A stretch of 64,000 nt of DNA from Endotrypanum monterogeii (lineage: Eukaryota; Euglenozoa; Kinetoplastea; Trypanosomatida; Trypanosomatidae), in contig CM007316.1 in the NCBI GenBank assembly GCA_000333855.2, positions 479,726-543,725 of the forward strand, read 5' to 3'. Position 1 is the stretch's first letter, and every line of letters begins with the position of its first letter. A program made the position numbers and the translations under genes. The notes under the pieces were generated by a model. That model worked only from the letters and a program-made list of their open reading frames with translations, made no database searches and was not told the DNA's origin. This document shows, in pieces, positions 41,701-51,160 of the stretch.

Positions 41701-42038
41701 ATGGTGTCACAGTTTTTGACCTCTACACAACCGAGAGTGATCGGGAGGTCAGCTTTCCAGGGGCCGTCGGCGTCTTCACCGACATGCAGGTCACCGCCTA
41801 TAGCCTGCGTAACAGTGTCGTTGTTGAACTAGAGCTGGTGGACATCGTCGAAAAGGCGGGCCCTAACGGACTTCCAGCAACGCAGTGGGTGTTCCATCGT
41901 TTGCGTGTCGATAAACAGCGGCCGAACAAAACTTCCATCGTGGAAAGCATCGTCAACTTGAAGCACCTCTCATACCAGGAGCTTATCGATCACTGCAAAG
42001 TCCTTCGTTTTAGTGGTCCCAACGCCTCTCAGTCATAG
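38736..42038 (+). CDS. CE1: mRNA capping enzyme: RNA 5'-kinase / guanylyltransferase (CE1 type)
   Basis: 1100 residues. A PAM2-like motif opens the protein (LNPNAPSFDP, 3-12), as used to bind poly(A)-binding protein. Residues 20-540 are Pro/Ser/Gln/Ala-rich and disordered, with a 12-Ala run near 315. Residues about 550-720 form a P-loop kinase (GCRGSGKT, 556-563). Residues about 740-1095 are a guanylyltransferase with all motifs: nucleophile KADG (800-803), MLDAE (858-862), VDGIVF (947-952), LLKWKP (966-971) and RLRVDK (1055-1060). In trypanosomes CE1 is a cytoplasmic enzyme that phosphorylates 5'-monophosphate RNA and re-adds GMP, recapping decapped mRNA. The folded part is near the size of the T. 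brucei protein; the long N-terminal extension is the odd part. Confidence 0.92.
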   Translation: MSLNPNAPSFDPTAKPFIPSFLCNDPESFVPPVYHPTPQFNPQLRTLTASGPVSNDDVPLLSGFKRSTKPAATAPTTAADAYETPNSGATTSGKVSTLGLRPQTTGSGGPPAMMWQPPSPLPRASEIFPTRPLMSINSSVPSPASISVGTNKAGSGVHTAANLSSGIGTDGSSERLESDQPPILGWSSSSTRRAPTTSPSGTPLSIQTHNTGARYTAQQHPLPSQSSAPAIPRSQDRSGQSQNPASFFPLYSGYSSSVPGGNGLQQQAHVVGQGAPPLQRVSPQHQQQQIHQYQHSSFPPKAAPVLPRSAQERQAAAAAAAAAAAASASANEGSRGASPSSLSASEAGNATSSRYTIQEQRGPSPPALPAPRSETVSQQQQQLQDHIVAESAIHSSGQVASSSTVSTQVPPRISSAPMTRAVRVGTAASNAAYSAVAAARSAVPYPGPPRGLVSTNHTATGSQMLRVLPSGPTTNSSGSAPTTSSPNGTPPPSTTLQPSAVPKHAGGPAVSLPGAAPSSRPSIGSGVAALSGWRPPQFGRKAAPTNSNPLIVMIFGCRGSGKTTQAESVAQRYHLLHLSSGDLSKEGKQPFEEVERVVKENFGPDAKDRSYNGLVLDRFIATGEMDAYYLQAALNVCQLPVPIVFWLQVDPKEGMRRAQSRGDQKSGADFWRSVEQRAQAEVADRVYKKIGVLHTIDCNTLEARRVSDRIYSIIDGLFPKRSRHIRLPSASVVDGIAKFPLVDDYRDFQLLTKEIHTAVGNMSGRTDSAPLSIVGGYVDAKSFANRQECKRMSSMYVTLKADGQRFLVVKHSHFGILGFPFIFTGCFELNALFDSLAFPSAFEMVGDRQVNVNNIEWMLDAEMSVTNSETNEALPLLHVIDYVYFGGKQAKRTLFFERYELLRRWFRLMVQKSGESAAYGPVVLKQYVPINELPKLLPRLEEAPFAVDGIVFQGNSLYKFGSDRFLLKWKPMHLCTADFRLMNGEETEDGVTVFDLYTTESDREVSFPGAVGVFTDMQVTAYSLRNSVVVELELVDIVEKAGPNGLPATQWVFHRLRVDKQRPNKTSIVESIVNLKHLSYQELIDHCKVLRFSGPNASQS

Positions 42039-42607
42039 AAGCGGGCTCAGTCCCTGTTCATGTATGTAGCTGGGATACGCGTAGTGTCAGTTGTGACCTA
42101 TTCTTTGCCTGTACCATCCCTCAATATCAAGCACGCTTCGAGTTGACTCTCAAACTACTGATACGTGCTAACTCACAGAAAAAAAAATCCTTATTTTTTT
42201 CTGTGAGGCATTGACATTCGTGGGGGACTCGAGAGGCCGTCGCGAAGCACGGTAATTTTTCTCGTGATCGATAGTTGACTGATCATTCGGTTGCTTGAAT
42301 GATTAGTTTTTTTTTTTTTGTGCAACTCGTGTCTCCACTGCTTCATTAACACCCCCTTCGTTTCTTGTTGCTTCTTTTCCGATGGTGTTTCTGGCTACAC
42401 TGCGCTTCTCCTCCTATGGCTGGTAGTTAAACTCATGTCTCTTTTTCTCTGCGCGTGGGTGAGCATAGCTCGACTCGTGGACGTGCTGACTCCTTTTTGG
42501 CTGTTGTTATCGATTGTATTTTTTTTTTTTTTTGAGTAGAGAAGAGCGATACTCTTTATAAAGTTAAGATCACCACCGCGCCACCATAGAGCGTCCATGT
42601 GTGGTGC

Positions 42608-42643
<36 letters not shown>
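42608..42643. repeat. (AT)n microsatellite
   Basis: Pure TA run in the CE1-paralog spacer. Confidence 0.95.
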
Positions 42644-42646
<3 letters not shown>

Positions 42647-43295
42647 TTTGGAGAGATTGGGATGGAGAGGGGATATGATTCCTGTTTCAGTTTGACATTT
42701 GCGAGGTTGTCCCTCCCGAGTCCTCGTGTACGATTGCGCTTCCCACAGAAAAGTATATTTTATTCAGAGGTGGTATTTCTCCGGTGATAGACTATGACAT
42801 GGTCCGCCGCCTGGAGGGCGGAGGGAGTGCTGCTGGTTATGCTGCCCTCCCTCAAGATGTCGCTTGGAGTTGCGTGTATGTATGGTGAGCAATATGATCT
42901 TCATGCGAACCTCTCTTGCACGAAGATGTGGGGTGTCGTTTCGTTGGGCTAGGATAAACAGCAGGGCGAGAAACGCCAAGAGTGTCGTCCAGAGAGATTC
43001 AGGTGACAAGGGGCATTTTCTCTGAAACCCCGTGAAGAAATTAAAAAAAAAAACTGTTCAAGACGTTTGTATAGAAGAGGAGCAAAGGCACATGGGTATC
43101 AGTAACGAGAAGGGGAGTGAAACAAGACTGCTTCGTGAGCCTGTCTGGAAGCAAGAAGGTGTCTTGCATTTTCGACAGCCTCCGCGACTTTCTGATTTTT
43201 TTTTCGTGTGTGTCAGCTGACCTCCTCCGCCTGCAGTTGTTTCTGGCGCGTTGCTGGAGAAAAAAAGTGAGCAATATCCATAGAGATTTTTTAGG

Positions 43296-43327
<32 letters not shown>
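43296..43327. repeat. (TG)n microsatellite
   Basis: Pure TG run in the CE1-paralog spacer. Confidence 0.95.
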
Positions 43328-43330
<3 letters not shown>

Positions 43331-45418
43331 AGAATGGGGTTGGATTAGTCTACAGGAGTTGACACCGGATCTCGCTTCGTCTCCTGCCCCCCCCCCTCTC
43401 CTCTTCAACTCCGCCCTGTCCGCCGCTTCTCGCTTCCTGTTGCCTCGCTCGCGTGCTTTTTGTGTCATACTCTTGTACCACTCCTAAATAGATGATAAGT
43501 ACCCAAAGCAGAGCTAGTTTGTCGATGACTACGCCTCCTCGGCTAATTCTGCAGATCACGCCTGACCCTTTTTTTTTTTTTTGCCCTTCTCTCCCTGTGT
43601 GCGTGAAACTCCAATACCGTGCAACTTTACCCGCGAAGTTTTTTTTTCCCCCTTTCACCCTCATCCTCCAGGTCACTGTACACTGTTGGGCCTACCCAAG
43701 GAAGCGCCAACTCGAACACGTATACACAGCATTAAAAAAAAAAAAATGGCTTAGTGGCGTGGGGGTACCTGGGATAGGCATGTTGGATGAGTGACTCATT
43801 TCTTCCACCTCACAGGGGAGTGGAGAGGAAAATACGCTTGAATCGTCTCTTCATCCGACAATCCACGCAAGGTTTCTCTGCTGTATATACACAAGACCTC
43901 ATGGGTAGGAAAGAAGCCAATGATAATCCAGTTGCTGAGTGTAGTACGCCTCTCCGAAACTTGTCACCATAGCTACCTTGCTCTTAGGCGGGACTGCCAG
44001 TGCAATTGACCTCTCCAACCTCTTTCCCCTTCATCTTTTTTTTTCCCCCTATTTATCCGCGCCACGTCTTCACAGTAGTTCCCTTTGGTTCTTTATGCGA
44101 AGTAATCTTGCCACAGAGAAGAGAGAGAACGCCTCCGAAAGTAGAAGGAAAATTCCATCGACCGCTGCATAACCAACATCACACACCCCTCACAGACATA
44201 TACACGCGCGCGCACACGTACATAAGAACAATATCAAATAGAGAGAGAGAGCCTTTTTTTTAAAGGTGTTGTAGGATATCGGCATTCACTGTGTCATCTT
44301 TTGTGGTTGCTCGATAACTCACCTGTGTCGCTCTTCTCTAGAGTCCCCCCCCCCCACTGTGGTTCTCTCGCTTCAAAAGCTGTGGCGAATCGCGTGGGCA
44401 CAGAAGCGAAAACTGAACTACGAAAGGTAAATCGATTTCCCGTTGTACGTGTGATGTCAGTTGTCCCTCTGTAAGCTCCTCTACTGTGTCGCCACTTTTT
44501 TTTTTTTAGCGCCGTGACGAAAGTTTCTTCTGTGATAGTCGTATCCGTTGTTCCACCTTTTCTCCCCCTTTTTCGTTGCTTCTTTGCGGTTCAAGTTGAA
44601 AGCGAACACGTGCATCTACTCGAGAACATCTTCACACAGCAGTAGGATTCCTCTCAAAGGGGGAGTTTTAGTTCTTTCTCCCCCCCCCACTCTTCCCCCC
44701 TCCACGTCGGCGATTGCCGCGCCGCTCAGGCAGACATCTTGAGGTATTAGAAATTTGTGACTGAGAGGACATTTCCTGTTCGCCTCTCTCTCTCTCTCTC
44801 TTTGTATCGGAGGCAACCGTCTCTGAAAAGCACTTTTTATTCTCTGGTGCTGCATCACAGCACCCGAAATACCGGAAAGATCAACCGAGAACCTCTCCTG
44901 CACATCTGTTTCCTCTGTGTGCGTGTTTCGTGTCACTTTAATTTGTCTCTTGTCATTCAAGACATTTTTTTAAGGTCTTCTTCCTCCCACCGTGTATCGA
45001 ATCTGTGAAGATTGCGTCGGTGCGGTTCTTGGGCTGCTTTTCTGTGGTGCATCTGTGTTCGTCGTGGGTTTTTATATTTATTTCAGTGCCCTGTTTCTCG
45101 CTTCTCCTTTCGTCTTTTTTTTTCTGGGGTGTGGCGCACTGTTTCTTTGCCGTTCTCCACCCCAACTTTCAGTGCTTAGTTGTGTGTGCCGACGACGCTG
45201 GTCGTCCAAATATTGTTCTATTGGTTTCCTTCGATTTCGATCCCCCCCCCCTCCGCGCTCCTGTTCCTTATCGGCAAAATTTTTGTTCCGACGACTCACG
45301 TGGCCGCTGAATTGCCCCGCACTGCCTCGCCGTCTATCGACTCGGTAAGGACAAGTGCGCCGACTCACATCAGCATACACACACACACACACCCGTATCG
45401 TTGCTCTCCTCAGCTAAC

Positions 45419-47797
45419 ATGTCGAATCTCAACCCTAACGCACCATCGTTCCCTGTATCGAACTACCAACCGAACCCGACGCACAGCAACAAACAGGGCT
45501 ACAACAATGGTGGTGGCCCCGGTGGCGGCAGCAGTGGTGGCAGCTTGCCAAACGACCGTTACAGTGGAGGGATGATGTACGAAAATAACTACCATCAGGG
45601 CAGCGGCGGCGGCTATGGCCCTGGGGGTGGCAATCCTGGTGCCGGATACGGCCAAGGTGGCGGCTACATGGGCAACGGTCCACACCAAGGATACTCAGGC
45701 GGCCATCGCATGGGTCGCAACAATCGGCAACAACACATGCCTCATAACCACTACCAAAATGTTAACGGTATGGTGGGCAGTGGAGGGGCGGGCGGTGGAG
45801 GTGCAGGCGGCGTGCGTGGTAACTATATGGGAGTGCCTTCCCCGTATCAGCAAATTGGTGGCATGGACATAAACAGCAGCTACGATCAGCCACCGCCACA
45901 GCAGCAAATGCCAATGCAGTCTCGAATGCAAAATATGCCGCACAATACAATGGGTATGAACAACAACATGATGAGCGGTGGCGGTCGCATCCCTTACAAC
46001 AATAACCAGCGCAGCCCAATGCCCAGCATGCACCCCACCGTAAACTCGCAAGCCAGCGTCGGGCTCGGCAGCGTCAGCGCGCACCCCCCGCCGCCGAAGC
46101 CAGTTCCGGCACCAGTGCCACGACCCCTGCCAGTCCCTTCAGCTGCAGCAGTTCCGACTTCTCTTCCGAAGAGCACGCCGCGCGCTGTGATGGTGGTCGG
46201 CTACAAGAAGACTGGGAAGACCAGCGTGGCACGGGCAATCGCGAGGCGAGAAGGTTATGAGTACCTGTGCCTCAAGTCGCCACAGCAGCAAGCGGCCGCC
46301 CGAGCAGCCGGCACTGGGAACGAAGAGGAAACGGAAGAGGTTGAGGAGGAAGACACCAACCCGGTCGAACGGCTGGCGCCACTACGCGTCGCGCTCGAAA
46401 CGAAGTCGACAATCAAAGGCATTGTCATCGATGATGCTTTCTCGACAAACAGGTACCATGCGCATTATGTAGTGGAGTGCCTCGTCAAGGCGGGTCTACA
46501 GCTTGACGTGGTTGTGGCCCTTGTACCTGATCTAGCGTCGCTGGTCGCGCGTGGGGTGAGCTTCGCGAAGTCTAACGCGAAAGCAATTCATCCGGAGGCT
46601 TTCGAGTTTGCCTCCAGTCTCGACCCCGAGAGGGTGATAGTTGTGGATGAGGATTTGAAGATGAATGAGCTGATGGAAAAGACGGCAGCGGACGTATCCG
46701 TGTTGCTCAAAAAGAACGATGCAGCCATTCAGCTTGAGGAGGTGTACTTTATCCCTAACTGCCCCATGGTAACGGATGTAGAGGAGGTCGAGAAGATTCT
46801 AGAGGCGGAGCGCACCGCAGTGAAGCGTTCGCTTCCGTACGCGTTCACTTACTCGGAGCCGAATTATGTCCTTGACTACGTACAATTCGCCCAATCGGCT
46901 GCGAAGCTGCAACACTACCTTGTCACACCGTGGATCTGGGGGGATAAGTTGTCTCTGATTGGATGCGACGTGGACGTCTATATTCACCTCACATCCTACA
47001 ACCTTGTCTTCAAAATGAACGATGTGCCGACGGTGATACAAGATCTGTTGAAGAAACTCAAAAGCGAAGCAGACCCTTCTAGTGCGGAGGATTCGTCGTG
47101 CCAGGTACTTTTCTGTGTAGAGGCATCTATGCTAGAGGATGTCATCTATATTTCCGACATGATGATCATAGGCAAACAATACGGTGCAGAGATGCTGCTG
47201 CATGATCGCGTAAAGTTGCTCTCGGAATCCTTCGGCAAGCTGCCAAGCAGCAGCGCTGTGCGTCTGCTGGAGCATTACCCCGTTTGCGACATCAAGACAT
47301 GCTTGAGCGCGTACAAGGATGTGAGTCGGGGGGCGATTTTTGTCAACCCTGATGGGATGGAATACGGTCGCTACGACGTGCGCAATTTTGTGTACCCGTC
47401 AGAAAACAAAAAGACAGTGCGGCTGCGCATTTGGGCTGGCAGCATCACCGAAGGCATGTGGAGCTTTGACGGCTACGTTCGCGAGTACGAAGACGAGGTG
47501 CTGGCGACCAGTCGCACGACCGGCGCAAACAACCTCCCTGTCATGATTTCAGACTCCAGCGTCGACACCAACATGATCAATGACGGCAACATCATTGAGT
47601 GTGTGATGGAAAAGACAGCCACTAAGGGTAAGTCACGCGAGAAGAGTGCCGTGTTGACATTCTGCCGACGCTGCAAGTGGGAGGTGACCCCGATCACACA
47701 GTTTTACATGTGGGCCTTCGCCGATCCACCGCAGTGGTCGACAGAATCCTTTCTGGACGCCTGCTCTACTATCGCCTCAGTACGGCCGACGGTGTAG
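45419..47797 (+). CDS. Capping-enzyme-like pseudoenzyme, CE1 paralog (G5-IP type)
   Basis: 792 residues from ATG 45419. Like CE1 it opens with LNPNAPSF (4-11), but lacks the Pro two after the Phe. Residues 25-250 are Gly/Asn/Met/Gln-rich. A P-loop follows, GYKKTGKT (261-268). The C-terminal part aligns with the CE1 guanylyltransferase domain: VIYISDMMIIGKQ (575-587) against VIDYVYFGGKQ of CE1, and GAIFVNPDGMEYGRYD against GIVFQGNSLYKFGSD. The catalytic KxDG is absent (WIWGDKL at about 505-511), and so are the motif V lysines and the RxDK of motif VI. It should not transfer GMP. T. brucei G5-IP, a partner of EIF4E6-EIF4G5, is described as having NTPase and guanylyltransferase-like domains; I infer orthology. 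Confidence 0.82.
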   Translation: MSNLNPNAPSFPVSNYQPNPTHSNKQGYNNGGGPGGGSSGGSLPNDRYSGGMMYENNYHQGSGGGYGPGGGNPGAGYGQGGGYMGNGPHQGYSGGHRMGRNNRQQHMPHNHYQNVNGMVGSGGAGGGGAGGVRGNYMGVPSPYQQIGGMDINSSYDQPPPQQQMPMQSRMQNMPHNTMGMNNNMMSGGGRIPYNNNQRSPMPSMHPTVNSQASVGLGSVSAHPPPPKPVPAPVPRPLPVPSAAAVPTSLPKSTPRAVMVVGYKKTGKTSVARAIARREGYEYLCLKSPQQQAAARAAGTGNEEETEEVEEEDTNPVERLAPLRVALETKSTIKGIVIDDAFSTNRYHAHYVVECLVKAGLQLDVVVALVPDLASLVARGVSFAKSNAKAIHPEAFEFASSLDPERVIVVDEDLKMNELMEKTAADVSVLLKKNDAAIQLEEVYFIPNCPMVTDVEEVEKILEAERTAVKRSLPYAFTYSEPNYVLDYVQFAQSAAKLQHYLVTPWIWGDKLSLIGCDVDVYIHLTSYNLVFKMNDVPTVIQDLLKKLKSEADPSSAEDSSCQVLFCVEASMLEDVIYISDMMIIGKQYGAEMLLHDRVKLLSESFGKLPSSSAVRLLEHYPVCDIKTCLSAYKDVSRGAIFVNPDGMEYGRYDVRNFVYPSENKKTVRLRIWAGSITEGMWSFDGYVREYEDEVLATSRTTGANNLPVMISDSSVDTNMINDGNIIECVMEKTATKGKSREKSAVLTFCRRCKWEVTPITQFYMWAFADPPQWSTESFLDACSTIASVRPTV

Positions 47798-50137
47798 AGG
47801 AAGTCTGACTCAGTCCTCCACTTTTTAAGTCTTACCTCAAACCCAACCTGTACGTGTTCGACGTCACTCCCCTCCCCCCCCCCTCCTTTATGCATCACGA
47901 CCTAAATTTTCAATCTTTGTCACGGTGCAATAACTAACTTGGCGGTGTAGGTGTGGGCATCACCCCACCAGTATTCTTTTCGACTCACGACGCGAGAGAA
48001 GGCGCGCAAAGTTGAAGAAGTAGGAAAAATAACCCCTTGATGTCTCGAATGAAATAACGGCCCCCCCTCCCCCCCCCCCATCCGCCTCCTTTCGCCAGTC
48101 CTCGCCACCATATTGGAATTATTGCGGGCAAACCGGGTGTACTCGACAGTGAGTCGAGAAGAAAAATCGAGAGCGATGGGAAGAGGTGCTTGTGCCTCCA
48201 TATGGCAAGAGGGGGAGAGGAGAGGAGGAGGAGACTTTGTGTAGACCATCAGCGAAGACGAGAAAAAAAAAGGCGGGCCAGCTGTGCGCACTAATCGAAC
48301 GTTTCTGTCCAATGGTACGACAACTTTCTGAGACACGGCAACGCTTATTTTTTAACATGAAAAGGAAGCAAGTCTAAGGAGCACAACTGCGTTTTCTCTT
48401 TCAGGTTTATGACTTGCCTCTCACGTAGTCCTCTGGGGTTGAGGCATTAGGTACCACTCTCACTCCTCCTCCGCCTTGAGTCTGTTTTTTTCTTTCTGTG
48501 AGTCAGCGAACATTGCCTTTCCAGGAACTCCTGTGAAGTCGCGGAGACGTCTGCCGATTTGGGGCGTCTTGTTGCATGTCATATCGTTTTCTGAGCGAGT
48601 CCCAACGTGGATATGGGTTTGAGGTAGTGTCGTTACACGTTGTTGTTGTTTTGGTCACTGAGGTATAAGCAAAGGACTAAGGACGAAAGTGAGGGCATGC
48701 TGTGATGATGTTTTTGTGTGTAATTTTTATCGTACATCATGCTGTGATCGCAGCAGCCCGGGCCTCCCTTCCACTTGTCCGCTTTTTTTTTTTTGTTGTT
48801 CGCTTTTTCACTTGTACTATCATGCCGTCACCCCGTGTCATTTCGCAGGCAATTATATCCTGTTACCGGGTATGCCGTTTTTTATGTGCTTCCGTGTTCG
48901 TGTGTAAAAAGATAGTGAGAGTAGGCGCACCAAGGACTGCCGGCTGTTCTAGGGTGTCGTCTTGTCAAGGTTGCAGAGTTGCTATGCGTACCTATGTTTG
49001 GTTTTGCTCTGCGTGTAAGGCGATTTTTTTTTCTTTCTTTCCCATGTCCTTGAGGGTTAGCACTGCTCGGTTGTGTAAGCGTGAACCGTATCACCGACCT
49101 ACAGTGCTTCAAAGGAACACGGCGACAGAGGGCGTATAAGCTACGCCGTTGGTTAGGATGAGCGGGATCAAGCTTTTGATGCTAGAGGGAGCTTTCGATT
49201 TGCCTCCTCTTCTGTCGTATGCATTTTCTTTCTTGTATGTGTGCTCGACAGATTTCTCCGGATGCTCTCTCCCTACACTCCCCGCCCCACCGACGGGGGC
49301 GGTGGACTATTGTTTCCCGTGTTGGGCGCCAGAGATGAAAGAGGAGCCCGTGGCCGCGCTGGTGGTGATAACCGTTGTGCAGCGAAGCTGGTTCGCATGG
49401 GCAAGTGTATGCGGTTATGTTTTCTGTATGTGTGTGATTGTGTGTTATGAATTTCGAGGTAAGAACAGTCGAGCAGGAAGGAACATTATACAGAATTTAA
49501 AAAAATGAGTACAAATAAGAGCAATTTCGTGCAACCAGCCGCGTGGCATGGATGGTTGAAGGACCCTTCTTCTCCCACAGGCGTTTTTTTTTTTTCATTT
49601 TTTTTTCCGCGTTGCTGAGGACGTCTCGCCGTGTCCATTCGCAGGCCATGCGCAAGGGGAGCGACTCGATGGGAACCACGGGTGTGGCTAGGGCGACAGT
49701 GTTGCTGCGGAGCAGCGCTCGGGGTCTGTGAAAACCTCTCCGCAATTTCTTGCCCGAGGCTGTCGGTGTGTGGACAACAGTAACTGTGCCCCTCCTCCTC
49801 TTCCACACGGTGACGCTCTTTTCTCTCCTCTCAACCTCCACATCAAAAAAAAAAAAAAATGCTGTCATGTGGAACAAAAAAAAAAATTTGATCTCCCAAA
49901 AGGGCAAAATTTCGCATAGTTCTTTCCCTCCCCCTTTTTTTTTGGCCTTTGCCCGGGTGCGTGCGCCATGCCAGTGGGGCTTTGAACATGTCCGCTGGGG
50001 GTGCTGGTGCCCCCTTGGCGCCACGCGTTTGGGGGCCTCTTTCCCTCGCGCCCCTTCTTCTCACGGGTGGCCCGCCGCGGGTGGGGGGGCGGGCGAGCCC
50101 GCCCGCCGGGGTGTCCCTCGGCGCCAGCGGGACGCGG
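47798..50137. other. Convergent strand-switch region
   Basis: Plus-strand genes end at 47797 and minus-strand genes begin, by their 3' ends, at 50138. In trypanosomatids such places are where two polymerase II polycistronic units terminate. I looked for a tRNA or other RNA gene, frequent at such sites, and saw no cloverleaf or T-loop signature. The region has poly-C, poly-T and poly-A runs and ends in a G+C-rich island. Confidence 0.8.
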
Positions 50138-50160
50138 CTAGGCGTAGGGGCCACGCGTTC
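50020..50160. other. G+C-rich island at the strand switch
   Basis: In 50041-50100 and again in 50101-50160, 48 of 60 bases are G or C, against A/T-rich runs before 49960. It spans the 3' end of the orphan minus-strand gene and its 3' flank. It contains a perfect inverted repeat. Confidence 0.85.
50087..50104. repeat. G+C-only hairpin in strand-switch island
   Basis: GGGCGGGC, two-base spacer GA, GCCCGCCC: eight perfect base pairs. It lies about 35 bases beyond the stop of the minus-strand gene. A role in transcription termination or RNA 3' structure is speculative. Confidence 0.7.
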
Positions 50161-51160
50161 TGAGCAGGCGGCGCTGCTCGTACAGAAGGCGCATTTGCCT
50201 GCGATGCAGCTCTGCGGCCAGCTCCTCTGTGCTAGGGCTGGGGGCCGGTGGGTGACTCGGTGACGGCACCGGCGGGGTGTGGACTCTCGAGGGACGCACT
50301 GCAACCCGCTGCATTGACGGAGAGAGAGTCGGTTCAAAAGGGACGCACGGTGCTTTTTCGTCCCTCTCACAGCGGCACCTACACGCCTCCGCTTGGGACA
50401 CGTCGATTGCGTCACCAATATCCTCGGTGGGAAAACGAGGATGTATGCAAAGGGGGGCACTTCGCCGATATGAGGTGGCAGCGAGCGACGGCGCTGGCAC
50501 ATGTATGGTGCGCGCATCGAATAGACGCTGTCCAGAAGCATTTGGTGTGTGGCCATGATATTCTACAGGATCCACCGGAGCAGTGGAAATTTTGGTTGCG
50601 CCTCGTACAGGGTGCACGAGTACTGGGGGTGGGTGCCGGAGTTGCAGCGGCGGCGGTCTCACCCCACTCACAGGGAGAGGGACAGGTGACAAGAGGTGCG
50701 GCCGAGAGTACCAGAAGGGAGCTGGGTCGCACAAATGAGATGGGCTTCGTTTTTCCATGGACCTACAGCGTATGGCATTGTCGCTGCTAGTGGTCGGTAA
50801 ATGGTTGTGGTCGTCGAAGTAGGCGGGAAGAGAAGTGCCGAAACCGAGATGGAAAGGCACAATGGCAGTGTCATCTACCGAGGGAGGCAAGCTCGCATGG
50901 GTGTGGTTATGCAGCTCTGCGTGTGGCGAAGAGGGAACGAACCACAGGGTGTGCGCCTCTTCAATACCGGATTTCATGCCCACCTCGGCAGGACTCTCTG
51001 CGGGGTCTATGCGGTGAACACCCCAGTACAAGCTCCCTTCCTTGTTGAAGCGCTGTAGCACATTGTGAAATTTGACCGTTGGCTCCAACTGCAGGAGACG
51101 CGGTGCATCGCACCCCTCCGAGTAAATCTCTAAGAAGCACCGACGCTGGCTGGTGTCCAT
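50138..51160 (-). CDS. Proline-rich protein of unknown function
   Basis: 340 residues, ATG at 51158-51160. Residues about 6-78 look like a small folded domain (FLEIYSEGCDAPRLLQLEPTV, then LYWGVHRIDP and HTLWFVP), with a beta-grasp-like alternation but no family I can name. The rest is rich in Pro, His, Ser and Arg and probably disordered, ending in a charged helix (ELAAELHRRQMRLLYEQRRLL). The coding strand agrees with its minus-strand neighbours. It is the last gene before the strand switch. Its 3' end runs into the G+C-rich island. No clear polypyrimidine tract and AG were seen immediately upstream, so the start is less certain. Confidence 0.6.
   Translation of the reverse strand: MDTSQRRCFLEIYSEGCDAPRLLQLEPTVKFHNVLQRFNKEGSLYWGVHRIDPAESPAEVGMKSGIEEAHTLWFVPSSPHAELHNHTHASLPPSVDDTAIVPFHLGFGTSLPAYFDDHNHLPTTSSDNAIRCRSMEKRSPSHLCDPAPFWYSRPHLLSPVPLPVSGVRPPPLQLRHPPPVLVHPVRGATKISTAPVDPVEYHGHTPNASGQRLFDARTIHVPAPSLAATSYRRSAPLCIHPRFPTEDIGDAIDVSQAEACRCRCERDEKAPCVPFEPTLSPSMQRVAVRPSRVHTPPVPSPSHPPAPSPSTEELAAELHRRQMRLLYEQRRLLRTRGPYA

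Larger units (their letters stand above)
42039..45418. other. Long gene-free spacer between CE1 and its paralog
   Basis: About 3.4 kb with large (AT)n and (GT)n tracts and many pyrimidine runs. No gene found between the two related genes, so they are direct neighbours. Confidence 0.6.

Noticed and set aside
50248..50790. 180-codon plus-strand frame opposite the orphan gene
   Set aside because: Antisense shadow of the minus-strand coding region; the minus-strand frame is longer, ATG-started and in line with the neighbouring genes.
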